Source: Vibrio penaeicida (lineage in GTDB: Bacteria > Pseudomonadota > Gammaproteobacteria > Enterobacterales > Vibrionaceae). Taken from it: a stretch of DNA of 64,000 nt. Both the position numbers and the translations under genes were made by a program. The stretch lies in NCBI RefSeq assembly GCF_030689305.1, contig NZ_JAUYVM010000004.1, positions 248,001-312,000 on the forward strand. The letters run 5' to 3'. This document shows, piece by piece, positions 1-9,010 of this stretch. Position 1 is the stretch's first letter, and every line of letters starts with the position of its first letter. The notes below the pieces were generated by a model. It made no database searches. It was not told the origin of the DNA and saw nothing but the letters and a program-made list of their open reading frames with translations.

Positions 1-310
1 CGATAGCATCAAGCTCAAAGTGCAAATCGTCATAACCGAAAACGAGCTTACCCTCTAGTAAAATCGTGATAATGACGGATGTTGGAGCGGTTGCGACTAT
101 ATGACAGTCTGTTAAGTCGGAAGTGACTCCGCCATGCACTGTGATACCCGCTTTCGAGCGATAGTCGACAAACTCTCCCTTTACAATCACGTCTTTAGAT
201 GAACGGTTGGAATTGATAACGCTTTGTTGATCGCCTCCGTTATTCACAAATTGAGTAATAGCGAAAGTTTCATGAGAGCGGGAACTCCGTTCTATTTTTG
301 CGGGTGACAT
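1..310 (-). CDS. AraC-family regulator, N-terminal part (cut by window edge)
   Basis: The reading frame opens at ATG 310-308, preceded by AGGAAC, and runs off the window start, so only about 103 residues of the N-terminal domain are visible. The visible part has the pattern GITVHGG...LLEGKLVFGYDD, which resembles the ligand-sensing half of PchR/DesR-type AraC regulators. The DNA-binding half would lie outside the window. It is divergent from a TonB-dependent receptor with a Fur-box-like site between them. In such pairs the AraC protein usually activates the receptor when the cognate siderophore is present. The family call is an inference, because no HTH can be seen here. Confidence 0.6.
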   Translation of the reverse strand, partial: MSPAKIERSSRSHETFAITQFVNNGGDQQSVINSNRSSKDVIVKGEFVDYRSKAGITVHGGVTSDLTDCHIVATAPTSVIITILLEGKLVFGYDDLHFELDAI

Positions 311-393
311 TCTATATTGTTCCTAATAAGCGTTTAGCGATTTTGGATAACTGTTTATTCTTTTCAATAATACTATCAGCAAATACCATATCT

Positions 394-414
394 GCGAATA
401 ATTATCATTTGTAA
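394..414. promoter_or_regulatory. Fur-box-like site upstream of TonB receptor
   Basis: The sequence GCGAATAATTATCATTTG lies just upstream of the receptor start. Read on the minus strand it matches about 13 of 19 positions of the classical Fur box, with an intact GATAAT core. It sits in the divergent promoter region shared with the AraC-type gene, so iron repression of one or both genes is likely. Confidence 0.55.
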
Positions 415-433
415 GAATTAGGATGTGGTACCC

Positions 434-2458
434 ATGGATAAGTTACGTGCTTTTACTAGCCGAAGAACATTTATTAGCCTTGCCATTGCTGGCATATGTG
501 CACCTGCGATATCGTCTGCTTCAGAGGAAAAGTCTCATATTGAAAAAGTAATGGTGTGGGGGACTAGTGTAAAAAGTAGTTCTGAGTCATTAAGTTCTGA
601 TGACTTCGCGCTAAAACAAGCTGATCACATGTCCGATCTTCTAAGAGACATTCCTGGGGTAGACGTCGGTGGAACACATTCCGTTAACCAGCGTATCAAC
701 ATTCGCGGTTTGGATGAAACTGACCTCGACATTCGTCTAGATGGCGCATCTCAGAACGCTAATATGTTCCACCACGTTGGGAACCTAACACTAAACCCAG
801 ACATCATAAAATCAGCCAATATTCAGGTTGGCGCGAATTCGGTAACAAGTAACGCTATAGGCGGTTCTGTTTATTTTGAAACGAAAGACGCAAAGGACTT
901 ACTTCGTTACGATGAAACGTATGGCGCTCGCGTATACGGCGGTATCGGTTCTAATGCATTTTCAACAGGCTCTTTGACAGCATACGGAAAGCTTTCTGAT
1001 AGCGGTGATGCACTTGTGTATTTGTATGGCATAAAGCGCAGTAACTTCAAAGATGGTGACGGAACGGAAACAATTGGCTCAGAAGGGCAAGTTAATAACC
1101 TTTTAGCGAAAGCTGGGTGGGATATTGATGAAGCGCAGCGTCTAGAGTTTTCATACGACTATTACCGAGATCATGGTGACTACAACCCGCGCCCGAACTG
1201 GGGGGCCGAAGGAAATGAATTCAGATCATCTGATGCGCTAATCGACACCAAGTATTCGCGCCACACTTACACGTTAGGTTATGAATTAAAGACAGAAAAT
1301 TCAGTTCTAAATGCGGCTCTTTATCAAAATAAAATAAACCTTTTCCGAAACGAAGTTGGCATTCCTGGATTCTGGCCCACAGACAGAGTTGGGGAAAACA
1401 CGGCGGAAAGCACGAATACTGGAGGAAGTGTAAAAGGGCAGTCGGAACTTTCAGTACTCGGCTTTGCGAATACATTAACCTACGGCTACGAAGTGAAACA
1501 GCAAAATAGTGAGAACGAATACGCCCTAGGTGACTCTAATACTTCTAAAGCAATCTCTCATTCACTGTATGTTGAAGACAAAACGGTTGCAACGGATTCC
1601 GTTGATGTAACCGTGGGTGTTCGCTATGACAATGTGAAGCGTAACACTAACTTAGATGACACATCGTTTGATAAAGTAACGTGGGCTGGTGGCGTAGATT
1701 GGCGAATTACTGAGTCTGTTACCTTATTTGCTAGCACTCGTACTTTGTTTAAAGCGCCAGAACTTCTAGAAACGTTTATTAACTTTGAAGACAAGCTTTC
1801 TGACGACATTGCACCGGAAACAGGTTTCAACCATCAAGGCGGTATTAAGTTTGACAAAAGCATTAACGATCACTCTGTCGCTGCAAACTTGACTGTGTTT
1901 AACACGAGAATTAATGACTACATCATCAAAAAGTATCAGGGATCATCAAAACCATACCTGTTACTTAACGGAGAAGACGCAGAACTAACGGGTTTTGAGG
2001 CGAGCTTCCACTATGGGTACGATGCGTTCAACTCTCGCTTGTCGTATTCACGTTCAAACAATAAGTTCTTGGAATCTGGTGACCCAATTAACGCAACAGG
2101 TCGCGGTGCTCGCAGTACAGATATTGGAGACAGTGTTTCTCTTAACCTTGAATACGTCGCTTACGATATTGATGCAATATTTGGTTGGAATTCAAACTAT
2201 ATAATGGAAGAAACCAATGTACTTGAAGGCAACCCAGTTAAGGAAGCCTACGATGTTCATAAGATCTATGCTCAGTGGGCTCCAAGTCAAGTAGAAGGGT
2301 TGGCTCTTACATTTGGTATCGATAATCTATTTGATGCGGCGTACGTATCCCATGCGTCCACATCTGGCACATCTAAATCTCGTTCGGGCAAAGTATTTAG
2401 CCTAGACGACTTAGAACCAGGTCGAAACGTTAAGTTATCTGTTGCCTATCAGTTTTGA
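434..2458 (+). CDS. TonB-dependent outer-membrane receptor (iron/siderophore type)
   Basis: A 674-residue outer-membrane receptor. The plug domain follows the signal peptide (about residues 45-160; motifs DLLRDIPGVDV, INIRGLDETDLDIRLDG and the plug end AIGGSVYFETK), then a 22-strand-type barrel ends in the aromatic-terminal VAYQF. It should import a ferric chelate with TonB-ExbBD energy. I chose ATG 434 because AGGA lies about 10 bases upstream; GTG 425 is also in frame. A Fur-like site and a divergent AraC gene support iron regulation. The substrate cannot be read from the sequence. The signal peptide begins with TSRRTFIS, an unusual twin-arginine-like motif for this family. Confidence 0.88.
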   Translation: MDKLRAFTSRRTFISLAIAGICAPAISSASEEKSHIEKVMVWGTSVKSSSESLSSDDFALKQADHMSDLLRDIPGVDVGGTHSVNQRINIRGLDETDLDIRLDGASQNANMFHHVGNLTLNPDIIKSANIQVGANSVTSNAIGGSVYFETKDAKDLLRYDETYGARVYGGIGSNAFSTGSLTAYGKLSDSGDALVYLYGIKRSNFKDGDGTETIGSEGQVNNLLAKAGWDIDEAQRLEFSYDYYRDHGDYNPRPNWGAEGNEFRSSDALIDTKYSRHTYTLGYELKTENSVLNAALYQNKINLFRNEVGIPGFWPTDRVGENTAESTNTGGSVKGQSELSVLGFANTLTYGYEVKQQNSENEYALGDSNTSKAISHSLYVEDKTVATDSVDVTVGVRYDNVKRNTNLDDTSFDKVTWAGGVDWRITESVTLFASTRTLFKAPELLETFINFEDKLSDDIAPETGFNHQGGIKFDKSINDHSVAANLTVFNTRINDYIIKKYQGSSKPYLLLNGEDAELTGFEASFHYGYDAFNSRLSYSRSNNKFLESGDPINATGRGARSTDIGDSVSLNLEYVAYDIDAIFGWNSNYIMEETNVLEGNPVKEAYDVHKIYAQWAPSQVEGLALTFGIDNLFDAAYVSHASTSGTSKSRSGKVFSLDDLEPGRNVKLSVAYQF

Positions 2459-2480
2459 TGGGTATCTAGACTAAACGGTC

Positions 2481-2514
2481 GCTCTGAGACAGGATATATT
2501 TTCCTGTCTCGAGC
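2481..2514. terminator. Convergent hairpin between receptor and chemotaxis gene
   Basis: An inverted repeat GAGACAGGA / TCCTGTCTC with a 7-base AT loop (extended by GCTC/GAGC) lies between two convergent genes. It has no long T-run on either side, so efficiency is uncertain. Confidence 0.5.
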
Positions 2515-2528
2515 TATTGAGCGTTTCA

Positions 2529-4157
2529 CTACACATCAAATTTCGCGACTAAGTTGTCCATATTCTCGCACTGCACTGCGAGAGTTTCGCAGGCGTTCTC
2601 AGCACTACTTATCATTTCAACCATTTGGTAGCTACTTTCTATAATACTTTGCATATTTTGATGAATGTCGTTAGAAATCTCTAGCTGCTGTTGGGCTGTG
2701 CGAGTAAATAACGTATTGGATTCCGATGCTTTATTGATACTACTAGAAATCAATTTAAGCGTTGTACTGGTTTCGTCAGCTTGTCTTAACGTTATCGCCC
2801 CCGTTTCTTGGCTCACTTGAATGGCTGAACTAGCTTCATTAGCACTGTTTTGTAAGGCTTCAACTAATCCTTTTATCTGATCGGTACTGTTTTGAGTTTT
2901 TGTTGCGAGGGTACGAACTTCGTCTGCGACAACAGCGAATCCTCTCCCTTGCTCACCGGCACGAGCGGCCTCAATTGCTGCGTTTAAAGCTAGCAAATTG
3001 GTTTGTTCTGCAATTTCAACAATGACGTCCAGTATCGATACGATTCCATTTACACTGCTATCCAGTGTCCCAAGTACCCGACAAGCCAATACATTCTCTT
3101 CACCTAGCTTTTGTATTGAGAGACTTGTTTTATTTAAAAAATCGGTTGCAGAGTGTAAGTTCTCAACACTGGCAGCATTGGCGGATTCTGTTGTGGAAAT
3201 ATTCGTCGACATGTCGGAATTAAGCGTATCAAGGCTCTGTGCCGCACTGTCAACTTGATCACTTTGAGATTGTTGTTCCGACACATGAATAACGATTCCT
3301 TGAGTTAAACTACGAATATTTTCCATCTCGGCTCTTACGGAATTAGAAGCGAGAATAATCTCAGTGATCGTTTCTTGAAGAGAGGTAATAAAGCTATTAA
3401 ATGCCTTTGCAAGTTGACCTAGTTCATCTTGGCTTTCTAGTGGCATACGATAAGTTAGGTCGGCTTCACCTGATGCGATTTGCTTTAAAGATTCTGTTAA
3501 TTTAATGACGGCGGAACTGACCCAACGACTCACCATAAAAGCGAGTGAAAGTGCGATTAAAATAGCTACTGCTCCACCTATTTCGAGAATAAGTGTTGCT
3601 TGCCTAGTTAGGGACTCTCGATTATCCGATATTGCCGATTGATGCTTGAGCAAACTGGCATCCATTAACCAGATAGATTGCCATGTTATTTGCTCTAACT
3701 CACTAAAACTTGGTTTGTTTTCGAAAAAGTAGGTAGAAGGCGAAGCATTTGCATACATTTTCTCTTGGCTTGCTATGTAATGAGTAATGCTTTGTTCTAA
3801 CTCTTGTACAGATGATTTCTCAGGTAGTAGCGACGCAGTGATAATTGAAACATCGTTAATGATTTGGGATTGTAACCTTTTAAAACTTTCTGAGTATTGT
3901 GCGCGTTTATTATCGCTGTCGAAATCGAAAGCTAACTTTTCGGACAGACTTCTTAAAGAGATCATCGATTTAGATAAGGAGTTTAGTGCGCTAATAGATG
4001 GAGAAAGTCGAGAAAGTGATTCTCTATCAACTCGATTTTGTTCGCGTAGTTGATAAGTACTCAATAGAATGACAGCAGTAAAAATAAGCGCAACCGTGAT
4101 AACTGGAAAAGCTATTTTGTGCTTCAATAGGATACGTGAAGTAATTCGGAGTTTCAT
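2529..4157 (-). CDS. Methyl-accepting chemotaxis protein
   Basis: A 542-residue transmembrane chemoreceptor. Order of parts: a short cytoplasmic start, TM1 (about 14-34), a helical periplasmic ligand domain (about 35-190), TM2 (about 190-212), a HAMP domain, then the signalling domain with the invariant hairpin tip [19 protein letters not shown]. It should signal through CheW-CheA to the flagellar motor. The ligand domain is poorly conserved, so the stimulus is unknown. The C terminus has no CheR-tethering pentapeptide. Ribosome-binding sequence before ATG 4157 is weak. It stands alone, convergent with the TonB receptor. Confidence 0.93.
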   Translation of the reverse strand: MKLRITSRILLKHKIAFPVITVALIFTAVILLSTYQLREQNRVDRESLSRLSPSISALNSLSKSMISLRSLSEKLAFDFDSDNKRAQYSESFKRLQSQIINDVSIITASLLPEKSSVQELEQSITHYIASQEKMYANASPSTYFFENKPSFSELEQITWQSIWLMDASLLKHQSAISDNRESLTRQATLILEIGGAVAILIALSLAFMVSRWVSSAVIKLTESLKQIASGEADLTYRMPLESQDELGQLAKAFNSFITSLQETITEIILASNSVRAEMENIRSLTQGIVIHVSEQQSQSDQVDSAAQSLDTLNSDMSTNISTTESANAASVENLHSATDFLNKTSLSIQKLGEENVLACRVLGTLDSSVNGIVSILDVIVEIAEQTNLLALNAAIEAARAGEQGRGFAVVADEVRTLATKTQNSTDQIKGLVEALQNSANEASSAIQVSQETGAITLRQADETSTTLKLISSSINKASESNTLFTRTAQQQLEISNDIHQNMQSIIESSYQMVEMISSAENACETLAVQCENMDNLVAKFDV

Positions 4158-4203
4158 GTTTGCACCAGTGACATTGCAATGAATTACCTACAATAGTAGT
4201 AAA

Positions 4204-4236
4204 AAAAATGGCTCCCATTCTTGGAAGCCATTTTTA
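4204..4236 (-). terminator. Rho-independent terminator of ompA
   Basis: On the minus strand ATGGCT and AGCCAT pair, with an inner CCA/TGG extension, followed by a run of eight T. It sits directly downstream of the ompA-like stop codon. Confidence 0.75.
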
Positions 4237-4250
4237 TTTAGAAGTTATAT

Positions 4251-5261
4251 TTACTCTTCAACAGTAAACTCTTCAATTGTTACTTCAACACGACGGTTCT
4301 GCTCGCGTCCTGCTGCTGTGTCATTAGAAGCGATTGGATTAGATTCACCATCACCTTTAACAGTAATGCGGCTAGAATCTACACCTTTTGCAACGAAGTA
4401 ATCAGCTACTGCTTGAGCGCGTTCTTCAGACAGTTTCTGATTGAATTTAGCACTACCACGGCTGTCGGTGTGACCAACAACGTCCACTTTTGATTGAGGG
4501 TAGGTAGTAAGAAGAGTCGCTACCGTTTCAAAACGACGAGTTCCAGCGGCACTTAACTTACTGCTTCCAGTTTCAAACAAGCTTACGTCTTGTTGTGATT
4601 GGAACGTAATAGTTTGCTTTTTAGGTGGCTCTGGTTTCTTTTCTTCAACGACAGGCGCTGGCGCAGGAGCTGGTTCAGCGACTGGGCGTGGTTCAGCTTT
4701 CGCTACAGGCGCTGGTTTTGCTTTGGCACCGAAATGATAATTAAGACCTAACGTGAACATGCTTGCTGTGCTGTCGTCAGCTGGGCCCGCATTAATTTCT
4801 GTCATCAATTGGTATTCAATTCGAGCACGGAGTGCTTCGGTGATTTTACCTTCGAAGCCAAGTCCTGCTAAAAGGTTTAGGTCATCTTTAGCTTCGTCGT
4901 AAGTGGAATAACCAGCACCAAGTTTACTGAAGAAATCAACATCTTCACTTAAAGGAATATTGAACTTAGGTGCAAATGTAATAGCGGTCATTGAACCTTC
5001 TAAATTCGTTAGAGTTCCGCCATTAAGGTAGTTTGACTTGAATTGACCGTAGTCATCATATCCTAGCTCTAATGCGACGTTGTCCAGTAGCTGATATCCA
5101 AGGTATACACCGTAGCCAGAACCGTCATCATCACATCCAGTTGACACAGCACAAGAGTTTGACAAAGATGAAGCACCCACTTTACCACCAAGATAAACTT
5201 GAGAGCTGGCAGTAAATGGAAGTGAAGAAAGTAGTGTAAGTACAACTAACTGCTTTTTCAT
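4251..5261 (-). CDS. ompA: OmpA-family outer-membrane protein
   Basis: A 336-residue protein with an N-terminal eight-strand barrel (about residues 20-180), a proline/alanine-rich linker (PAPVAKAEPRPVAEPAPAP) and a C-terminal OmpA peptidoglycan-binding domain (about 220-336; motif GHTDSRGSAKFNQKLSEERA). The linker-domain design anchors the outer membrane to the cell wall. Start ATG 5261 is chosen because AAAGGA precedes it and a signal peptide (MKKQLVVLTLLSSLPFTASS) follows; an upstream in-frame extension lacks support. Two cysteines near residues 38 and 44 could form a disulfide. A strong terminator follows the gene. Confidence 0.92.
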   Translation of the reverse strand: MKKQLVVLTLLSSLPFTASSQVYLGGKVGASSLSNSCAVSTGCDDDGSGYGVYLGYQLLDNVALELGYDDYGQFKSNYLNGGTLTNLEGSMTAITFAPKFNIPLSEDVDFFSKLGAGYSTYDEAKDDLNLLAGLGFEGKITEALRARIEYQLMTEINAGPADDSTASMFTLGLNYHFGAKAKPAPVAKAEPRPVAEPAPAPAPVVEEKKPEPPKKQTITFQSQQDVSLFETGSSKLSAAGTRRFETVATLLTTYPQSKVDVVGHTDSRGSAKFNQKLSEERAQAVADYFVAKGVDSSRITVKGDGESNPIASNDTAAGREQNRRVEVTIEEFTVEE

Positions 5262-5424
5262 AGATAATTCCTTTTTATAATATACAATGCGATTATTTGA
5301 GTAGATTGTTATAATCAGCATCATTATGAGAATCCATTTTCAGGAAAGCAAAACTCCAAATGAGAATTGCATTTCCAATCTCACAATCAAGACGCGTTCT
5401 TTATACAGCTCAAAATAGACAAAA

Positions 5425-5441
5425 GATCGCAAAAAGCGACC
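5425..5441 (-). terminator. Weak terminator downstream of small unknown gene
   Basis: On the minus strand GGTCGC pairs with GCGATC (one G-T pair) around a TTTTT loop, followed by TTTTG. It lies 22 bases past the stop of the minus-strand gene at 5463-5900. Confidence 0.45.
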
Positions 5442-5462
5442 TTTTAATGAAAGTTTCCTTGG

Positions 5463-5900
5463 TTACTTTAGAAATACCTGATTGAAATCACGTTTCAGGA
5501 TGGCATCTCTTCTCGCTTTTTTCAGTTGTTTCACCATGTCCTTCACACAATTGTGTAAAACTTGGTCTAATAAAGAAGCTCGGTACTCTTCTTTATCTTG
5601 CTCTGACATATCTTCGGGAAGTTTTATGGTAGGGAATTCTTCCATTACATTTAAGCCAGCAAATGCTTGGCTTACAGAAACTAATGCATGGAATTGCTCA
5701 AAGTTGTCTAACACATTCTGAGCACTAGCTGGTAACACATCCCATGATTCTCTAACTGCCTCTTCAGAGACTTCGTGAATCGACGTTACCATCAAGTGCA
5801 TTTCTTCAGGAACATTGTCAAACTCAATAACTTGGCGCAATTCAGCTGATACGGTCGTAAGGTCGACTTTTTGTTGTGGGGTTTCGTTTTCGTTTGACAT
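5463..5900 (-). CDS. Conserved hypothetical protein, helical, acidic
   Basis: A 145-residue soluble protein I do not recognise. I use ATG 5900, preceded by GGAAGAAAATTT, rather than an upstream in-frame start that lacks a ribosome-binding site. The sequence is acidic and mostly helical in its first two thirds, then turns basic (about residues 122-135, KQLKKARRDAILKR). There is no signal peptide, membrane segment or metal motif. It is divergent from the response-regulator diguanylate cyclase and downstream of the ompA promoter region, but nothing ties it functionally to either. Codon use matches its neighbours, so it looks like a native gene. Confidence 0.75.
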   Translation of the reverse strand: MSNENETPQQKVDLTTVSAELRQVIEFDNVPEEMHLMVTSIHEVSEEAVRESWDVLPASAQNVLDNFEQFHALVSVSQAFAGLNVMEEFPTIKLPEDMSEQDKEEYRASLLDQVLHNCVKDMVKQLKKARRDAILKRDFNQVFLK

Positions 5901-6040
5901 AAATTTTCTTCCAATGTTCAAAAAGCACATGCTAGGAATATCGCGATAAAAGTCAACAAATTACTGACAATATATAGGGTACACGACGTTCAGCATGCTA
6001 TATTAATTTCATACCGTCAGAATAATAACAGCTTGAGTCT

Positions 6041-6991
6041 ATGAAATCTCCGAATACGTCAATGAGGGTTTTACTTGTCGATGACCTACAATTTGAGCGC
6101 ATGCAGCTTGCGATTCGCCTCAAGCAGCTTGGTCATGTTGTAGAGGTTGTTGAGAGTGGAGAACGAGCACTTGATGTCTATTCGTCATTTGATCCGGAAT
6201 TGGTTTTACTCGATATCAATATGCCAGACATGGATGGATTTGAAGTCGCTAAAGAGATTCGAGCTCGTGATGATGACTGGGTTCCTATCATATTTCTAAG
6301 TAGCCATGAAGAACCTGAAACCATTGCGAAAGCCATTGAAACAGGTGGCGACGACTATTTGGTAAAGCCCGTAAATAAAGTTGTACTTGGTGCAAAGATG
6401 AATGCCATGCAGCGTATCGCCCAAATGCGTAGAGAGCTAAAACTGGTTTCATCTCAATTAGAACAAGTGAACATACATCTTCAACAACAAGCAAATGAAG
6501 ATGGTCTCACACAAGTATACAACAGGCGGTATGTCGATAAAGAATTAAGAGACATGGTATCTTGGCATGGTCGACATCAGCTACCGTTAACAATCATACT
6601 TCTAGATGTTGATCACTTTAAAGCCTATAACGATCATTACGGGCATATAGAAGGGGATGCCTGTCTGCAAAAAATAGCCTCTACATTAGACCAGTGTTTT
6701 GCTCGCTCCGGAGAGTTGGTTGGTCGATATGGTGGTGAGGAGTTTGTTGTTATTGTGAGTAATGCCAATGCCGAAGATGCGCTAAAACAGGCTATTCGTG
6801 TCCAAAAGTCTATTCATTCATTAGGCATTCCACATTCTAAGTCTTCAACTAACGATATAGTGACGTTGTCACAAGGTGTTTACTCTTTCATTCCAACCGG
6901 TCGTGAAACAGCTGAAGATGTTTATGGTGCCGCTGACGTCTTGCTCTATAAGGCGAAAGCAGAAGGCCGTGATAGATACGTCACGAACTGA
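6041..6991 (+). CDS. Response regulator with GGDEF domain (diguanylate cyclase)
   Basis: A 316-residue two-domain protein. The receiver domain (about residues 8-125) has the acidic pair DD near residue 14, the phosphoacceptor Asp in LLDINMPDMDG, and Lys in YLVKPV. A coiled-coil linker (about 125-155) leads to a GGDEF domain with an intact GGEEF active-site motif. It should make c-di-GMP when phosphorylated. The inhibitory RxxD site, nine residues before GGEEF, reads RSGE, a conservative but possibly weakened form. No partner kinase is adjacent. Start ATG 6041 has a poor ribosome-binding site; ATG 6062 is an alternative. Confidence 0.92.
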   Translation: MKSPNTSMRVLLVDDLQFERMQLAIRLKQLGHVVEVVESGERALDVYSSFDPELVLLDINMPDMDGFEVAKEIRARDDDWVPIIFLSSHEEPETIAKAIETGGDDYLVKPVNKVVLGAKMNAMQRIAQMRRELKLVSSQLEQVNIHLQQQANEDGLTQVYNRRYVDKELRDMVSWHGRHQLPLTIILLDVDHFKAYNDHYGHIEGDACLQKIASTLDQCFARSGELVGRYGGEEFVVIVSNANAEDALKQAIRVQKSIHSLGIPHSKSSTNDIVTLSQGVYSFIPTGRETAEDVYGAADVLLYKAKAEGRDRYVTN

Positions 6992-7039
6992 TTACTTGTA
7001 TCCATCACTAAACCTTAAATCACTCACTGCTCCTGAATA

Positions 7040-8488
7040 TCATGAGGAGCAACTAAGCGCTAAACCTTGAGCCCAATCAGGAGCTGGATGTGTGTCTTTT
7101 TCCTGCCCAGATTCATCTGAAAAGGGGGCTTCAAGCAATTGCCTTAAACGCTTCACTTCCGAATAGTCGCCTTGATTCGCCATATCAATTGCATGTTGAG
7201 CCATGTAATTTCTTAGAATGTATTTTGGATTGGTTGCACGCATTGTTAGACAACGTAGACCTACTTCGCTTGATTCTCTTTCTAGCCTTTTCTCATAGTT
7301 ATCAAACCAAGCTATTGCTGGTGAAGTTTCAGTAAATTGCGCCAAAAAATCTTCAGATCCAACTTTATCGACATTAGAAAGTGCACGAAACGTATTGGTA
7401 TAATCCGCTTCTTGCGATTTCATTAACGCGAACAACTCATTGAACAATTCCGTATCTCCGGCTTCAGATTCAACGAGACCCAATTTTGCTCTCATATGCA
7501 GGCTATATTCTTTGGTCAGGTGTGAATAATAGTCATCAAGCGCACTCTCTAATTCTTTTTTTTCTACTAGTGGTGATAGTGACTGTGCCAATGCGGTTAA
7601 ATTCCATAGACCTATGGATGGTTGATTATCAAACGCGTATCGACCTTGGTAATCTGAGTGATTGCAAATAAAGGATGGATCGAATTTTTCCATCATCCCG
7701 AATGGACCATAATCAAACGTTTCGCCTAGAATGGACATGTTATCGGTATTCATTACCCCATGAGCAAAACCAATGGACTGCCAATGGGCGATCATAGATG
7801 CTGTGCGCGAGACAACCTCTTTGAAAAACGAAAGGTAAGGGGAGCCTGACGATCGAGCCAATGGAAAATATTGGTCGATAACATAATCAGCAAACAATCT
7901 AAGATCGTCATGTTGGCTGGTATAATATAAGTACTCAAAGTGGCCAAATCTGATGTGTGTTTTGGCAATACGGACGCATACGGCACCTTGTTCCACTTGC
8001 TCTCGGTAAACGGGGGTATCACTCACGACTAAACCAAGCGCTCTGCTGGTCGGTATCTTTAGGTTATGCATAGCCTCGGACATCAGATATTCGCGGATAC
8101 TGGAACGCAAAACTGCTCTTCCATCCCCTTGACGAGAATAGGGTGTTAAACCTGCTCCTTTTATATGAATATCATATTGAGATTCGTCTGCGTGAACCTG
8201 ACACAGGAGCAAACCACGCCCATCACCTAAATCAGGGTTGTAAGACCCAAATTGGTGGCCAACATATTTCATTGCAATTGAAGGGTATGTCGTCAGTGAT
8301 GTTGAGCCTGAAAGAATGGACAACATTTCATCGTCTGGTTTTTTGGGGAATCCTAAATGCATTGCTAGCGGCGTATTCCAATCAACCCAGCGCACATTTT
8401 CTAACGAAGTTGGATCCACCTCCGTAAAAAAGTGCTGCGGTAAGTTTATGAAGGGGTGAGATAGTTTGGCGCCTTTCCAAGTATGCAT
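7040..8488 (-). CDS. selO: SelO/YdiU pseudokinase, protein AMPylase
   Basis: A 482-residue member of the SelO (YdiU) family, which transfers AMP to Ser/Thr/Tyr of proteins and is linked to oxidative stress. Visible family marks are GDGRGLLL near residue 91, GAGLTPYSRQGDGRAVLRSS near 110-130, and HGVMNTDN with the metal-binding DYGPFG near 245-265. The end is Cys-Ser-Ser; eukaryotic homologues have selenocysteine there, bacteria Cys. Length matches the family. ATG 8488 is preceded by AGG. The 3' end is convergent with the response regulator, and the stop codon lies inside a small GCTCCT/AGGAGC hairpin (7029-7050). Confidence 0.95.
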   Translation of the reverse strand: MHTWKGAKLSHPFINLPQHFFTEVDPTSLENVRWVDWNTPLAMHLGFPKKPDDEMLSILSGSTSLTTYPSIAMKYVGHQFGSYNPDLGDGRGLLLCQVHADESQYDIHIKGAGLTPYSRQGDGRAVLRSSIREYLMSEAMHNLKIPTSRALGLVVSDTPVYREQVEQGAVCVRIAKTHIRFGHFEYLYYTSQHDDLRLFADYVIDQYFPLARSSGSPYLSFFKEVVSRTASMIAHWQSIGFAHGVMNTDNMSILGETFDYGPFGMMEKFDPSFICNHSDYQGRYAFDNQPSIGLWNLTALAQSLSPLVEKKELESALDDYYSHLTKEYSLHMRAKLGLVESEAGDTELFNELFALMKSQEADYTNTFRALSNVDKVGSEDFLAQFTETSPAIAWFDNYEKRLERESSEVGLRCLTMRATNPKYILRNYMAQHAIDMANQGDYSEVKRLRQLLEAPFSDESGQEKDTHPAPDWAQGLALSCSS

Positions 8489-8573
8489 ATTTAAACCTAG
8501 ATAAATGTGGTTACGTTAAAATCTTACCACAAGGCTTTTAGCACAAATACTCGTGTATATTATGGGTATGAAA

Positions 8574-8598
8574 AAGCCACCTGAATGAGGTGGCTGTT
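8574..8598 (-). terminator. Terminator of cold-shock gene
   Basis: On the minus strand AGCCACCT and AGGTGGCT form a perfect 8-bp stem with a 5-base loop followed by TTTTTC. It lies 23 bases past the csp stop. Confidence 0.8.
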
Positions 8599-8620
8599 CT
8601 ATCTAGCAGCAAGCTAAGAA

Positions 8621-8833
8621 TCAGATGGCATTGACGTCTTCGGCTTGTGGTCCTTTTTGTCCGTCTGTAACAACAAACGATACTTTCTGACCATCTTCTA
8701 GGTTACGGTGCCCCGTCCCTTGAATTGCAGAAAAATGAACAAATACGTCTTTACCACCTGTTTCAGGAGTGATAAATCCGAAACCTTTATCTTGGTTAAA
8801 CCACTTTACCGTGCCATTGACTTTTTGACTCAT
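8621..8833 (-). CDS. CspA-family cold-shock protein
   Basis: A 70-residue single cold-shock domain. RNP1 (KGFGFI) and RNP2 (VFVHF) are intact, and the start [17 protein letters not shown] is typical. The protein binds single-stranded RNA/DNA and melts mRNA structure. Whether it is cold-inducible or constitutive cannot be told from the protein. The nearest upstream gene on this strand starts 178 bases further, after its own stop at 9011, so a long 5' leader is possible; I did not see a clear cold-box. A good terminator follows. Confidence 0.95.
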   Translation of the reverse strand: MSQKVNGTVKWFNQDKGFGFITPETGGKDVFVHFSAIQGTGHRNLEDGQKVSFVVTDGQKGPQAEDVNAI

Positions 8834-9010
8834 AATTAAACTCTTTATATATACAAATTGATGCAGATTGTTTCCTGCAAAATCGAAGTTACCGTAAACT
8901 AAAAGAGTAGGCTAGCGAATTATGAATGAACAACATAAAGGTGTGATCTTAGACCATTTTCGGAACAACAATGAAAGGATATGTGTTTAAAAAGAGAGAT
9001 ATCAACAGAC

